Positions 40,379 to 49,681 of a stretch of 64,000 bases of DNA are shown piece by piece. The DNA lies in contig NZ_MUNQ01000012.1 in assembly GCF_002001165.1 (NCBI RefSeq), forward strand, positions 1 to 64,000, in the 5' to 3' direction. The DNA comes from Rhodanobacter sp. C05. Its GTDB lineage: Bacteria; Pseudomonadota; Gammaproteobacteria; Xanthomonadales; Rhodanobacteraceae. Position 1 is the first letter of the stretch; every line of letters starts with the position of its first letter. The notes below the pieces were generated by a model. That model had not been told where the DNA came from and searched no databases. It saw only the letters and a list, made by a program, of their open reading frames with translations. The translations under genes were made by a program, and so were the position numbers.

Positions 40379-41326
40379 TTACTGCAACTCACCCGGTTTG
40401 AACGAATACCCATGCTTCTTCCAACCCGACGCGATGCCCATGTCGTAGCCGTAGATCAGCGTCACCACGACCACATCCTCGTTGGCGATATCCGGATCGG
40501 TTTTCGCCATCAGCTGTGCGATGTGCTTGGCCATGTCGCCATCTTCAGTCAACGGCGCATCCAGCCATAGCGACGACTGCAGAGAGTGCGTGGTTTTGCC
40601 GCCATTGAAGGATGACCACCCGCGCACGACCTGCGCCGTCATGACATGGGGCTGGGTCGACAGCGTCTGGTACAGCGGCAGGATGCCTGCGAAAGTCTGG
40701 GTCTGCGCGAATCGACTTGCCACCGCTGGCGCGCTCAGGGCGATAACCGCGAGCAAAGCCACCACGACGACATGCCCACGCCACATGATGGGAAACGGTA
40801 CTGGCTGGGCCGCGCGATCGAAACGCTCCACGTACGAGCCCACCGCCAGGTCGTGCAGGGATTGCCGCGTGCGGCGATTGAACAGGTAGAGGTAGATGAT
40901 GGCGAACATGCCACCGAATACGACGAGGGCAAGCAGGTAACCCAGCGGCGTCGACATCGCCAGCTTGGGATCAAGCGGCAGGCCATTGGCAAAGAACGGA
41001 ATGCCCAGCACGACGTAGCGCAGCAGCGAGCGCGGCAATGACAGCAACTGGTCGTGGCCATCGACGACACGTACACCCAGCCAGCGTTTGCCGAGCGTCT
41101 GTCCGCCGCTGATGCGGCTGTTGCAGATACCGAAATACGCCAGCGCGATCGCAAAACCGATCAACTTCGCATAGGCACCCATGTGTGCCAACGTATCGAA
41201 AAGCAGCGCGCCCAGAATCCAGCCGACCAAGCCGAGCAGGATCAGGTCGATCACGAAGGCGCCCAGACGACGCCAGAAGCCGGCTATCTCGCGATCCGGC
41301 CCACCTTCCCCATGCAATGCGTCCAT
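40379..41326 (-). CDS. RDD-family membrane protein
   Basis: 315 residues from the ATG at 41326 (GGGGGAAGTAC upstream). The RDD core is FWRRLGAFVIDLILLGLVGW (here R-R-L-x-A-x-x-x-D), SRISGGQTLGKRWLGVRVVD and RRTRQSLHDLAVGSYVERF. After the core, a further span (VVVVALLAVIALSAPAVASR) leads to an unusual soluble C-terminal part of about 115 residues (QTFAGILPLYQTLSTQPHVM, DIANEDVVVVTLIYGYDMGI). RDD proteins are often transporters or ion-exchange proteins, with the extra domain suggesting a sensory or assembly role. Confidence 0.82.
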   Translation of the reverse strand: MDALHGEGGPDREIAGFWRRLGAFVIDLILLGLVGWILGALLFDTLAHMGAYAKLIGFAIALAYFGICNSRISGGQTLGKRWLGVRVVDGHDQLLSLPRSLLRYVVLGIPFFANGLPLDPKLAMSTPLGYLLALVVFGGMFAIIYLYLFNRRTRQSLHDLAVGSYVERFDRAAQPVPFPIMWRGHVVVVALLAVIALSAPAVASRFAQTQTFAGILPLYQTLSTQPHVMTAQVVRGWSSFNGGKTTHSLQSSLWLDAPLTEDGDMAKHIAQLMAKTDPDIANEDVVVVTLIYGYDMGIASGWKKHGYSFKPGELQ

Positions 41327-41414
41327 GTACTTCCCCCTGAAGTCGAGACATCTTGCAGCAAGAATCATCGGGAGGCGAGGTGCGCTGCGGCAAAGGCGCA
41401 CATTGACCGCCCAA

Positions 41415-41446
41415 CAAAAAACCGCCCTCAGGCGGCCTTTTGCCAA
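41415..41446 (-). terminator. Intrinsic terminator of the lipoprotein gene
   Basis: On the minus strand AAAAGGCCGCCTGAGGGCGG is followed by a T-rich run (TTTTTTG). The hairpin GCCGCC/GGCGGT with a short loop lies about 30 bases after the stop codon at 41478. Confidence 0.75.
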
Positions 41447-41477
41447 GAACAGAAAACCCGTCCTGTTCTGCAACTCG

Positions 41478-42245
41478 TTACTCGACGGTAAACGACGCGA
41501 TCTTTGCTTCGTTGATACCAGCCGGCGATTCCACGCGCGCGGCAACGGCTATGCCGTATTTTTCCAGATAGACATACGTCCATTTCGATCCAAGTACGCC
41601 GTTCTGGTTGAAAAACTGGCAGGTCATCTTCCAGGATTCGCCCGAGAGTGTCTTGTTCAATTCCGAAGCGGACTGCGCACCATCGCGCACGCATGACACG
41701 CTACCGTCGTGGAAATTCATGATCTGCACGGTAGTGCCCCACTTGTACGTGTATTGGAGCCCGGTCTTCAGCGATGAAACAGGATCGAAATGTTCAAAGC
41801 TTTTTATCTGCATTTCCATCGGAGCGACGTTGGCACCCAGGTTCATCGACTGCACTTTTGTCGTCAAGAAATTCCGGTAGCTGATTCCGTACGTTTGGGA
41901 AACCGGCACGCCATTGCGCGAATTCTCCATGATGAACTGGACAAGACCGTTACCTACATTGGTAACCGTGTTTGTTTCATTCGTTTTGAATTCCTTGCTC
42001 TTGTCTTCGGTGTTGTTGTCCCAGTCGAGTTGGTACACCACACGCTTGAAGTTGACCTGCGAGCCATCTGCGCTGCTGATCGTTTTGAGCACCCCAGCCG
42101 GCAAGTTGCTCGGCGAAAAATGGCTCGTCAGAAAACCAGTCTTGTTTTGCTGAACATCCTTGACTTGCACGGGATTCAAGCAACCCGACAAAAGACTGAC
42201 GGCCGCACCGCAGAGTACAGCGCGCATGGTCCATTTGAACTTCAT
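41478..42245 (-). CDS. Hypothetical lipoprotein
   Basis: 255 residues. Lipobox at AVSLLSGCLNPVQ; the ATG at 42245 follows GGGATAGTG. The mature chain has FKRVVYQLDWDNNTEDKSKE, YGISYRNFLTTKVQSMNLGA and VLGSKWTYVYLEKYGIAVAA. I recognise no domain. It ends before a clear terminator and starts after another, so it is a single-gene unit. Confidence 0.65.
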   Translation of the reverse strand: MKFKWTMRAVLCGAAVSLLSGCLNPVQVKDVQQNKTGFLTSHFSPSNLPAGVLKTISSADGSQVNFKRVVYQLDWDNNTEDKSKEFKTNETNTVTNVGNGLVQFIMENSRNGVPVSQTYGISYRNFLTTKVQSMNLGANVAPMEMQIKSFEHFDPVSSLKTGLQYTYKWGTTVQIMNFHDGSVSCVRDGAQSASELNKTLSGESWKMTCQFFNQNGVLGSKWTYVYLEKYGIAVAARVESPAGINEAKIASFTVE

Positions 42246-42466
42246 CACTATCCCGACCCCTGAGTATTGTTGGCATCCTTGGGGCGACGCCGTTCCGCCG
42301 CGCCGGGTATCGACCCAGCCACCGCATTGCAACGTTCGTCACCCACCCCTGTTGGCGTCTGGCGACGCCAACAAAAGCATGCGCGATCCGGCAGCTACGG
42401 GAAAGCCCCTTGTCGAAAATATTTCGCCGGGTATGGAGCGTGACCTGAGCTTGGCCTAACTCCAGA

Positions 42467-42499
42467 ACAAAAAAGCCCGTCAGTTGACGGGCTTTTTTT
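42467..42499. terminator. Bidirectional terminator after icmF
   Basis: AAAAAAGCCCGTCAGTTGAC followed by GGGCTTTTTTT: an 8-bp GC stem with A and T tracts on either side. It lies 20 bases after the icmF stop on the minus strand and can also serve plus-strand transcripts. Confidence 0.9.
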
Positions 42500-42518
42500 C
42501 TTGCGGCGCAGAAAAATT

Positions 42519-45500
42519 TTACATATTCCGCCGATACTCCCCACCCACGTCATACAGCGCATGGCTGATCTGCCCCAGCGAGTTGTACTTCACCGCCTCG
42601 ATCAGCTGCTCGAACACATTGCGCCGATCGCGCGCCGTCACCTGCAGCACCTTGAGGCTATCTGAGGCCAGCGCATTGCGCGCCTCGCCGTAGCGCTTCA
42701 CGTTGGCGATCTGCTGCCCCTTCTCTTCCTCGGTCGACCGAATCAACTCGATCTCGGTAGCGATCTCCCCGCCATGATCCTTCGGCAGGAACGTATTGAC
42801 CCCGATCAGCGGCAGCGAGCCGTCGTGTTTCTTGTGCTCGTAATACATCGACTCTTCCTGGATCTTGCCGCGCTGGTACATGGTGTCCATCGCGCCGAGC
42901 ACGCCGCCGCGCTCGCTGATCGCCTCGAACTCCTTGTACACGGCTTCTTCCACCAGGTCGGTGAGCACGTCGACGACGTAGCTGCCCTGCCACGGGTTCT
43001 CGTTGAAGTTGAGGCCGAGTTCCTTGTTGATGATCATCTGGATCGCCACGGCGCGGCGCACGCTTTCTTCGGTGGGCGTGGTGATCGCTTCGTCGTAGGC
43101 GTTGGTGTGCAGGCTGTTGCAGTTGTCGAACAGCGCGTACATCGCCTGCAGCGTGGTGCGGATGTCGTTGAACTGGATCTCTTGCGCGTGCAGCGAACGG
43201 CCGCTGGTCTGGATGTGGTACTTCATCATCTGGCTGCGGCTGCTTGCGCCGTAGCGCTCGCGCATGGCACGCGCCCAGATGCGGCGGGCGACACGACCGA
43301 TGACGGTGTACTCCGGGTCCATGCCGTTGGAGAAGAAGAAGCTGAGGTTGGGCGCGAAGTCGTCCACGCTCATGCCGCGCGCGAGGTAGTACTCGACGAT
43401 GGTGAAGCCGTTGCTGAGGGTGAAGGCGAGCTGGCTGATCGGGTTGGCGCCCGCTTCGGCGATGTGATAACCGGAGATCGACACCGAGTAGAAGTTGCGC
43501 ACCTTGTTGTCGACAAAGTACTGCTGGATGTCGCCCATCATGCGCAGCGCGAATTCGGTGCTGAAGATGCAGGTGTTCTGTGCCTGGTCTTCCTTGAAGA
43601 TGTCGGCCTGCACGGTGCCGCGCACCGCCTGCAAGGTTTCCGTCTTGATGCGCGCGTAGGTTTCCGCATCCACCAGCTCGTCGCCGGAGACGCCGAGCAG
43701 GCCCAGGCCCAGCCCTTCGTTACCCTTGGGCAGCTCGCCGTGGTACTGCGGGCGTTGCACGTCCTTGTAGATCGCGGCGATCTTCTTTTCGGCGGCGGCC
43801 CAGCGGGCGTCGTCCGCGCGCAGGTACTTTTCTACATTTTGGTCGATCGCGGTGTTCATGAACATCGCCAGGATCATCGGCGCGGGGCCGTTGATGGTCA
43901 TGGAGACGGAGGTGCTGGGCGCGCTGAGGTCGAAGCCGGAGTACAGCTTCTTCATGTCGTCCAGGGTGGCGATGTTGACGCCGGAGTTGCCGATCTTGCC
44001 GAAGATGTCCGGGCGCGGCGCGGGGTCTTCGCCGTACAGCGTGACCGAGTCGAACGCGGTGGACAGGCGTGTGGCGGCGCCGCCCTGGCTGAGGTAGTGG
44101 AAGCGGCGGTTGGTGCGCTCGGGCGTGCCTTCGCCGGCGAACATGCGGGTGGGATCCTCGCCGCTGCGGCGGTACGGATACACGCCGCCGGTGTACGGGT
44201 AATGGCCCGGCAGGTTCTCGCGACCGAGGAAGCTGACCAGCTCGCCCCAGTCCTTCGACTTCGGCGGCGCCACTTTCGGAATCTTCTGGTGGCTGAGCGA
44301 GTCGCGGTAGTTCTCGACGCGGATGACCTTGTCGCGCACCTTGTATTCGTTGACGTCGGTGGTGACCGACTTGTACAGCGCCGGCCACTCGCGCAGCTGG
44401 TGGATGGCTTCGTGGCTGAGTTCCTTGAGGGCTGCGTTGTAGCGTTGGCGGAGGAGCAGGAGGGAGCGGTCGACGACGTGCTTTTGCTCGTCATTCCGGC
44501 GAAGGCCGGAGGAGCTTTTCAACAGCGAATGCTGGTCATCCAGGGCCTTTGAATCGTGCGCTTCGCGCGATGTATCTGACTGGATCCCAGCTTTCGCTGG
44601 GATGACGACTTCGTGCAGGTCTGCGTTGCGGTACAGCTCCAGCGGACGCGGCAGCTTGTCGTCGCCGAGTTCCTTCAGCGCCTCGTAATAGTGCTGCGCC
44701 TTGCTGGCGAACTCGGCTTGGTGCTCGATGCTGCTGTTGATGCTGCGTCCCTGCTCGGCGATCTCGGCGAGGTAACGCACACGCGAGCCGGGAATCAGCA
44801 CGGTGGCGCGCGGCGACTTGAGCGTGGTGTCGAGCTGGGGTTTCCAGTCGAGCTTGGCGGAAGAGCCGACCCCACCCTGCCCTGCCCTTGAAGGGGAGGG
44901 TTCAATAGCCGCCGAGGTTCCGAGATGCAGCTTCTCGCGCATCAGGCGGCAGAGGTTGGTGAACATCCAGGTGACGCCCGGATCGTTGAACTGGCTGGCG
45001 ATGGTGGGATACACCGGCACGTCTTCGTCTTTCAGCGAGAACGCGGTGCGGTTGCGCTTCCACTGCTTGCGCACGTCGCGCAGTGCGTCTTCGGCGCCGC
45101 GCTTGTCGAACTTGTTGAGCACCACGAGCTCGGCAAAGTCGATCATGTCGATCTTCTCGAGCTGGCTGGCGGCGCCGTATTCGCTGGTCATCACGTAGAC
45201 CGGGAAGTCGACCAGGTCGACGATCTCCGAATCGCTCTGGCCGATGCCGGCAGTCTCGACGATCACCAGGTCGTACGGCTGGCTCTTCAGGAAATCGATG
45301 CAGTCGTGCAGCACGATGCTGGTGGCGGCGTGCTGACGGCGCGTGGCCATCGAGCGCATGTAGACGCGATGGCTGCGCAGCGAATTCATGCGGATGCGAT
45401 CGCCGAGCAGCGCGCCACCGGAACGGCGACGCGTGGGATCGACCGCGAGCACGGCGATGCGCATCTGCGGGAACGCGTGCAGGAAGCGCAGCAGCAACTC

Positions 45501-46190
45501 GTCCACCACCGACGACTTGCCGGCGCCGCCGGTGCCGGTGAGGCCGAGCACGGGCGTGTGCTTGCCGGCGAGCTTCCACTGCTTGCGCTGGTGTTCGAGT
45601 TCGGCGTCGCTGAGCTTGCCTTCCTCGATCGCGGAGAGCATGTGGCCGATCGAGATCTCGTCGTCGATGTCGACCTTGGGCACGGCGCTCGGATTTGATC
45701 CGGCATGTTCGGACTCGGCGCGCTTCGTCGCGGCCGAGCCGGCGCGATGCATCACGTCCTCGATCATCTCGGTGAGGCCGAGCTTCATGCCGTCGTTCGG
45801 GTGATAGATGCGCTCGACGCCGTAGGCTTGCAGCTCCTTGATTTCTTCCGGCGTGATGGTGCCGCCGCCGCCGCCGAACACGCGGATATGGCCGGCGCCG
45901 CGCTCGCGCAGCATGTCGACCATGTACTTGAAGTACTCGACGTGGCCGCCCTGGTAGGACGACAGCGCGATCGCGTCGGCGTCTTCCTGCAGCGCGGCGC
46001 GCACCACGTCTTCCACCGAGCGGTTGTGGCCGAGGTGGATCACCTCCGCGCCCTGCGACTGGATGATGCGACGCATGATGTTGATCGCCGCGTCGTGGCC
46101 ATCGAACAGGCTGGCGGCGGTGACGAAGCGCAGCGGCGTGGCTTCAGCCTGCGTGGCGCCGGCGGGGACGTGCTTGGCGGGGGAACTCAT
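42519..46190 (-). CDS. icmF: Fused isobutyryl-CoA mutase IcmF
   Basis: 1223 residues in the order B12-binding domain (about 20-150; [15 protein letters not shown] with the cobalt-ligand His32), MeaB-like G-protein chaperone (about 210-430; Walker [10 protein letters not shown] at 219-227, NKFDKRG), linker, and TIM-barrel mutase (about 640 to end; [40 protein letters not shown]). IcmF isomerises isobutyryl-CoA and n-butyryl-CoA and links valine or butyrate metabolism to central metabolism. Two repeat-derived peptides interrupt the linker: RAGQGGVGS near residue 430 and VIPAKAGIQ...GLRRNDE at about 528-567. Both keep the frame. The usual length of the family is about 1,090-1,150 residues, so the excess is partly explained by these inserts. 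Confidence 0.92.
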   Translation of the reverse strand: MSSPAKHVPAGATQAEATPLRFVTAASLFDGHDAAINIMRRIIQSQGAEVIHLGHNRSVEDVVRAALQEDADAIALSSYQGGHVEYFKYMVDMLRERGAGHIRVFGGGGGTITPEEIKELQAYGVERIYHPNDGMKLGLTEMIEDVMHRAGSAATKRAESEHAGSNPSAVPKVDIDDEISIGHMLSAIEEGKLSDAELEHQRKQWKLAGKHTPVLGLTGTGGAGKSSVVDELLLRFLHAFPQMRIAVLAVDPTRRRSGGALLGDRIRMNSLRSHRVYMRSMATRRQHAATSIVLHDCIDFLKSQPYDLVIVETAGIGQSDSEIVDLVDFPVYVMTSEYGAASQLEKIDMIDFAELVVLNKFDKRGAEDALRDVRKQWKRNRTAFSLKDEDVPVYPTIASQFNDPGVTWMFTNLCRLMREKLHLGTSAAIEPSPSRAGQGGVGSSAKLDWKPQLDTTLKSPRATVLIPGSRVRYLAEIAEQGRSINSSIEHQAEFASKAQHYYEALKELGDDKLPRPLELYRNADLHEVVIPAKAGIQSDTSREAHDSKALDDQHSLLKSSSGLRRNDEQKHVVDRSLLLLRQRYNAALKELSHEAIHQLREWPALYKSVTTDVNEYKVRDKVIRVENYRDSLSHQKIPKVAPPKSKDWGELVSFLGRENLPGHYPYTGGVYPYRRSGEDPTRMFAGEGTPERTNRRFHYLSQGGAATRLSTAFDSVTLYGEDPAPRPDIFGKIGNSGVNIATLDDMKKLYSGFDLSAPSTSVSMTINGPAPMILAMFMNTAIDQNVEKYLRADDARWAAAEKKIAAIYKDVQRPQYHGELPKGNEGLGLGLLGVSGDELVDAETYARIKTETLQAVRGTVQADIFKEDQAQNTCIFSTEFALRMMGDIQQYFVDNKVRNFYSVSISGYHIAEAGANPISQLAFTLSNGFTIVEYYLARGMSVDDFAPNLSFFFSNGMDPEYTVIGRVARRIWARAMRERYGASSRSQMMKYHIQTSGRSLHAQEIQFNDIRTTLQAMYALFDNCNSLHTNAYDEAITTPTEESVRRAVAIQMIINKELGLNFNENPWQGSYVVDVLTDLVEEAVYKEFEAISERGGVLGAMDTMYQRGKIQEESMYYEHKKHDGSLPLIGVNTFLPKDHGGEIATEIELIRSTEEEKGQQIANVKRYGEARNALASDSLKVLQVTARDRRNVFEQLIEAVKYNSLGQISHALYDVGGEYRRNM
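44490..44607. repeat. GCGAAAGC-type repeat inside icmF, copy F
   Basis: GTCATTCCGGCGAAGGCCGG at 44490 and CCCAGCTTTCGCTGGGATGA ending at 44607 are the two core arms of the dispersed repeat. The outer CACTTACTTAAG arms are absent. The insert adds about 40 codons without breaking the mutase frame. Confidence 0.85.
44868..44908. repeat. Second repeat-derived insert in icmF
   Basis: CCCACCCTGCCCTGCCCTTG, then AAGGGGAGGG: the GC-rich word type found near 50871 and 63692. It encodes [10 protein letters not shown] in the linker between G-domain and mutase domain. Confidence 0.6.
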
Positions 46191-46301
46191 GGCAACTCCG
46201 ACATCGTGTGCTTGAACCTCACGATTCTAGTGGATCGCCGGGGAGTGCGGAGTTTTGGGCCTTCCGGCGTGTCATCCCGGCGCAGGTGCCATCCACCGTT
46301 A

Positions 46302-46378
46302 CGTCATCCCGGCGAAGGCCGGGATCGCATTTGCTCCTCCGCCTTCCAGAAGCGATCCCGGCCTTCGCCGGGATGACG
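46302..46378. repeat. Inner-core repeat upstream of icmF, copy G
   Basis: CGTCATCCCGGCGAAGGCCG, then GGATCGC, is mirrored by GCGATCCCGGCCTTCGCCGG, then GATGACG, giving a 27-bp perfect palindrome arm. A half core (GTCATCCCGGCGCAGG) precedes it at 46271. It occupies the divergent gap between icmF and the hydrolase end. Confidence 0.85.
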
Positions 46379-46432
46379 GCAATATTCCTTGAGGCTCCCA
46401 AGGCTTGAGGTTGCCAAGGGGCGAAGGGAAAC

Positions 46433-47365
46433 CTACACGCAGAGCGACAGATTCGTGCTGCCGATGACCCGCGTGCCAACCTGCTCGCCGCGGATGAAGG
46501 CTAGCGCCGCATCGATCACTTCGGGCGCATCGAGCACACGACGATGACCGAGCCCCTGCGTAGTGAACAGGCGCGCACCAGGCCAGTAGTGCGCATAACG
46601 TTCGCCCTCGCCCCACGGCACATCGTCGTCATCGAGGTCGTGCACGATCAGGCCGGGCGAACCCAGCGCGGGCAGATGGTGATGCACCTGCAGCTGCTCG
46701 ACGCTGACGCCGGTACGGCGCAGCAGCCACAGATAGAACGCTTCACGCAGGTAGCCTGCAAGGCGCACGAAACGGAAGAAACGACCGACGGCCGCCGCCA
46801 TGTCCGCGGCAGGCGCCACCAGGATCAACTTGCGCGCACGCCAGGCTTCGTCCTGCGCCAGCGTGACGGCAGCACCACCGAGCGAGTGACCGATCGCCAG
46901 CGCCGCCTCACCGTAGTACTGGCCGACGGCGTGCACGGTATCGGTGAATTCCGGCAGTGTGCACAGCTTGCCGCTGCTGTAGCCGTGGCCGGGTTGATCA
47001 AACGTGACTACGGCGTAACCCTGCGCGCGCAGCTTCGCCACCCACGGCAGGAAACGCAGGCCGAAGCTGGACCAGCCGTGTGCCAGCAAGGCGTAGGGCT
47101 GCAGTACCGGATCGCCCCAGACATAAGTGGCGATGGTTTCGCCGTTGACCTGAAGCTGACCGCGCTGCATCTCGTCATCGCCCTGCACGGCCTGCGCGCG
47201 GGTGCGGCTGCTGGCGAATGGCGTGGCGAACAGCTGCGCAGCACGCTTTACAGTGTGCTGCGGCGCCAACCGGCTGCCAAACGCAAAACCGGCACGCACG
47301 GTGCCCAGCTTGAAGCGGGCAGCCAGGCCCGGACGATTGATCGCAGCGGTGGATTTGGAGGACAT
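46433..47365 (-). CDS. Alpha/beta hydrolase
   Basis: 310 residues. The catalytic triad is Ser in AIGHSLGGAAV, Asp in IVHDLDDDDVPWGE and His in GLGHRRVLDAPEV; the oxyanion region is LLAHGWSSFG. There is no export signal. It follows the TetR gene by 11 bases and is probably its target in an autoregulated operon. Substrate unknown; esterase or lipase type. Confidence 0.87.
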   Translation of the reverse strand: MSSKSTAAINRPGLAARFKLGTVRAGFAFGSRLAPQHTVKRAAQLFATPFASSRTRAQAVQGDDEMQRGQLQVNGETIATYVWGDPVLQPYALLAHGWSSFGLRFLPWVAKLRAQGYAVVTFDQPGHGYSSGKLCTLPEFTDTVHAVGQYYGEAALAIGHSLGGAAVTLAQDEAWRARKLILVAPAADMAAAVGRFFRFVRLAGYLREAFYLWLLRRTGVSVEQLQVHHHLPALGSPGLIVHDLDDDDVPWGEGERYAHYWPGARLFTTQGLGHRRVLDAPEVIDAALAFIRGEQVGTRVIGSTNLSLCV

Positions 47366-47376
47366 GGGCGTCTTCC

Positions 47377-47979
47377 TCAGTTTTGCCAGCTGCGCCAGAG
47401 ACGCTCGAAGGCCTGCGCGGCGCGTTGGCCGGCCTCGTCGAACCCGAACAACCCGGCATCGTGGTGCAAGCCGAGCATCAGTGCGTAGATTTCGAACGCG
47501 AGCTGAGCGGTATCGGTATCGCTGCGCAGGTGCCCTTCGGTCATGGCCTGTGCAATGGCTACCTGCAATCCACTACGCCAGTCGGCCTGCTGTGAAACCA
47601 CTTTATCGTGCAGTGCACCATTTCGTCCATCGTATTCGCTGGCCGCGGAAAGCAGCACACAGCCGCTCCGGTGTTCACGCCCCCACTCAAACCAGTTGGC
47701 GACGATGGCACGCAGGCGCGGCAGCCCGCGCGGCTGCTTCAAAGCGGGCAACAACACCTTGGCCCTGAAACGCTGCGCCGCCGCCTCCAGTACCGCAAGC
47801 TGCAGTTCCTCACGGGAGCCGAAATGGGCGAATACGCCGCTCTTGGACATGTTCACGCCGGTGGCCAGCGTGCCGATGGACAAGCCTTCCAGACCGTCAC
47901 TGCGGGCCATCGCATAGGCGTGGCCGAGGATCAGGTCACGGGTCGAAGCGCGTTTGCCGGAATGGGTGGCCGTAGTCAT
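47377..47979 (-). CDS. TetR-family regulator
   Basis: 200 residues from the ATG at 47979. The DNA-binding part is TRDLILGHAYAMARSDGLEG, then IGTLATGVNMSKSGVFAHFG, and the C-terminal TetR domain contains WFEWGREHRSGCVLLSAASE (a YcdC/TetR_C-like pocket). It is directly upstream of the alpha/beta hydrolase gene, with an 11-base gap, and most likely represses that operon. Confidence 0.88.
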   Translation of the reverse strand: MTTATHSGKRASTRDLILGHAYAMARSDGLEGLSIGTLATGVNMSKSGVFAHFGSREELQLAVLEAAAQRFRAKVLLPALKQPRGLPRLRAIVANWFEWGREHRSGCVLLSAASEYDGRNGALHDKVVSQQADWRSGLQVAIAQAMTEGHLRSDTDTAQLAFEIYALMLGLHHDAGLFGFDEAGQRAAQAFERLWRSWQN

Positions 47980-48157
47980 GGAAACATAAATAGCACGACC
48001 GTTCGTTCCTTTCAAGAAGCAAGGCGCTTGCTTCCGCGCGAGGCCCTTCACCTGCCCCGGCCGAAAGCTGAACGAGCGTCTGGACCAGGGTCAACACGTC
48101 CCGTTCCACTCCGTTATCGTCATCACAGCCGCGCCATGCGGTAACGACGGAGGAACC

Positions 48158-48490
48158 ATGATGAACAGCCTGCCCCTGAAACTGGCCCTGCTTGCCGGAC
48201 TCGGCCTGACCTTCGCTGGTGTGACCTACGCACCGCCGGCCACGGCACAAGTTGCGATTGGCGTCGGCATCGGTGTCGCGCCGCCTGCTCCACGCTATGA
48301 GCGCGTACCGCCGCCGCGCATGGGTTATGTCTGGGCGCCGGGTTACTGGCGCTGGGACGGGCGTTATCGTCGCCATGTGTGGGCCGGCGGTTACTGGGTA
48401 CGCGCACGTCCCGGTTACCACTATCGCCCGGCCTATTGGGTGCAAGGCCATGGCGGCTGGCGCTTCCACCAAGGCTATTGGGGCCGCTGA
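48158..48490 (+). CDS. WXXGXW-repeat secreted protein
   Basis: 110 residues with a signal peptide (LKLALLAGLGLTFAGVTYAP). The mature chain is built of YxWxPGYWRW-type repeats: GYVWAPGYWRWDGRYRR, VWAGGYWVRARPGYHYRPAY and WRFHQGYWGR. This is the YXWGXW/WXXGXW repeat family, exported proteins of unknown function common in proteobacteria. AGGAACC precedes the tandem ATGs. First of three related genes within 1.3 kb. Confidence 0.8.
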   Translation: MMNSLPLKLALLAGLGLTFAGVTYAPPATAQVAIGVGIGVAPPAPRYERVPPPRMGYVWAPGYWRWDGRYRRHVWAGGYWVRARPGYHYRPAYWVQGHGGWRFHQGYWGR

Positions 48491-48594
48491 ACGCGCAACA
48501 ACCTGCGAGTGACGGACGGCTGTCGCAACAGCTTCCGCACAAGCCACACTGGCGTCGTAACTTCCCATCAACCTCATCCGGAATAGACCCTGCC

Positions 48595-48939
48595 ATGTCC
48601 ATTCGTCTTGTTGCTCTCACCTCTCTCGTTGCCGTCACCGCACTGGCCGCCGGCTGTGTGGTGGAACCGGCGCGTCCTGTGGTCTACGGACCGCGCCCTG
48701 ATCCAGGCTATGTGGAAGTGGTGGCACCGCAGCCACCGCCTGCCATGTTCGTGGAAAATGTTGAGCCGCGCCCCGGCTTTATCTGGGCGCGTGGCTACTG
48801 GCGCTGGGACGGCCGCCATTATGTCGCCGAGCGCGGCCACTGGGAGCGGATGCGCCCCGGCTACCACTACGTGCACCCGCATTGGGAACAGCGCCGCGAC
48901 GGCTGGCACTGGCGCGTCGGCGTGTGGGCGGCCGGCTGA
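48595..48939 (+). CDS. WXXGXW-repeat lipoprotein
   Basis: 114 residues with a lipobox (AVTALAAGCVVEPARPVVYG). The repeats are FIWARGYWRWDGRHYVAERG, HWERMRPGYHYVHPHWEQ and WHWRVGVWAAG. It is related to the flanking genes, but is lipid-anchored while the first is soluble. Confidence 0.8.
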   Translation: MSIRLVALTSLVAVTALAAGCVVEPARPVVYGPRPDPGYVEVVAPQPPPAMFVENVEPRPGFIWARGYWRWDGRHYVAERGHWERMRPGYHYVHPHWEQRRDGWHWRVGVWAAG

Positions 48940-48962
48940 TACGCATCGCGTTCGATCTGCAG

Positions 48963-48989
48963 GAAACGCCCCGTCTGACGGGGCGTTTC
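48963..48989 (+). terminator. Terminator after the second WXXGXW gene
   Basis: GAAACGCCCCGTCTGACGGG, then GCGTTTC: a 12-bp perfect stem with a three-base loop, followed by CTTAT. It lies 23 bases after the stop codon. Confidence 0.8.
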
Positions 48990-49075
48990 CTTATGGGCTG
49001 CGGCGATAACGCCGTGCCTGCGCGTTAGACTTTGCGCCGACGGCCCGATCATTCCCTGCACAGGAAACTGCACCC

Positions 49076-49429
49076 ATGCTTTACCGCTTCGTAGCCCTTG
49101 TCTTGCTGGCCGGCGTCACTGCATGCGCTGCCGGTTGCGCCGAGCAGGCCGCCCAGGGACAACCCGTCGTCCACCATCCCCTGATGTACCGCACTTACGC
49201 GAACGATGTGGTGGCACCACGGGCACCGCCACCGTTTGTGATCGAGGCGGTTCAACCGCGTCGCGGCTATGTCTGGGTCCACAGCTTTTATCGGTGGGAT
49301 GGTCATGACTTTGTACCGGTTGCTGGCCGCTGGGAGCCTGAGAAGCCCGGCTATCGCTATGTGGATGCCAGCTGGGAACAACATCGCGATGGCTGGCATT
49401 TCCGTCCGGGCAGATGGCTGGACCTGTGA
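49076..49429 (+). CDS. WXXGXW-repeat lipoprotein
   Basis: 117 residues, lipobox in LVLLAGVTACAAGCAEQAAQ (the second cysteine, AAGC, fits best). Repeats GYVWVHSFYRWDGHDFVPVA, GRWEPEKPGYRYVDASWEQH and WHFRPGRWLDL. Third member of the local family. Its ATG lies shortly after the terminator of the second gene, so it has its own promoter. Confidence 0.8.
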   Translation: MLYRFVALVLLAGVTACAAGCAEQAAQGQPVVHHPLMYRTYANDVVAPRAPPPFVIEAVQPRRGYVWVHSFYRWDGHDFVPVAGRWEPEKPGYRYVDASWEQHRDGWHFRPGRWLDL

Positions 49430-49554
49430 GCCACGATTGATCCGAACTCCGTCTGCGCAGCTTTTCACGCATGGACGCGCTCCATACGCCGTCGACTTGC
49501 TGCGCCGCGACACCCGCTCGCGACACGACGTATTAAACTTGACGCTTTAGATTC

Positions 49555-49580
49555 ATCGCCCCGGCTTCGGTCGGGGCGAT
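49555..49580 (+). terminator. Terminator after the third WXXGXW gene
   Basis: ATCGCCCCGGCTTCGGTCGG, then GGCGAT, with CAGTTTTCG following. The 9-bp stem has a compact GCTTCGGT loop. Confidence 0.7.
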
Positions 49581-49681
49581 CAGTTTTCGCTGTTTCCATA
49601 CCTCGGCGGGTTCCCTGCATCCCCTCCGCCGCTCATCTGTAGATGCCCTCCGGCACCGTAAATCATGGAGTCACCGTTCCA

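Noticed and set aside
42774-44552. 592-codon open frame on the plus strand
   Set aside because: It is antisense to icmF; GC-rich codon use opens this frame. No start signal or family likeness.
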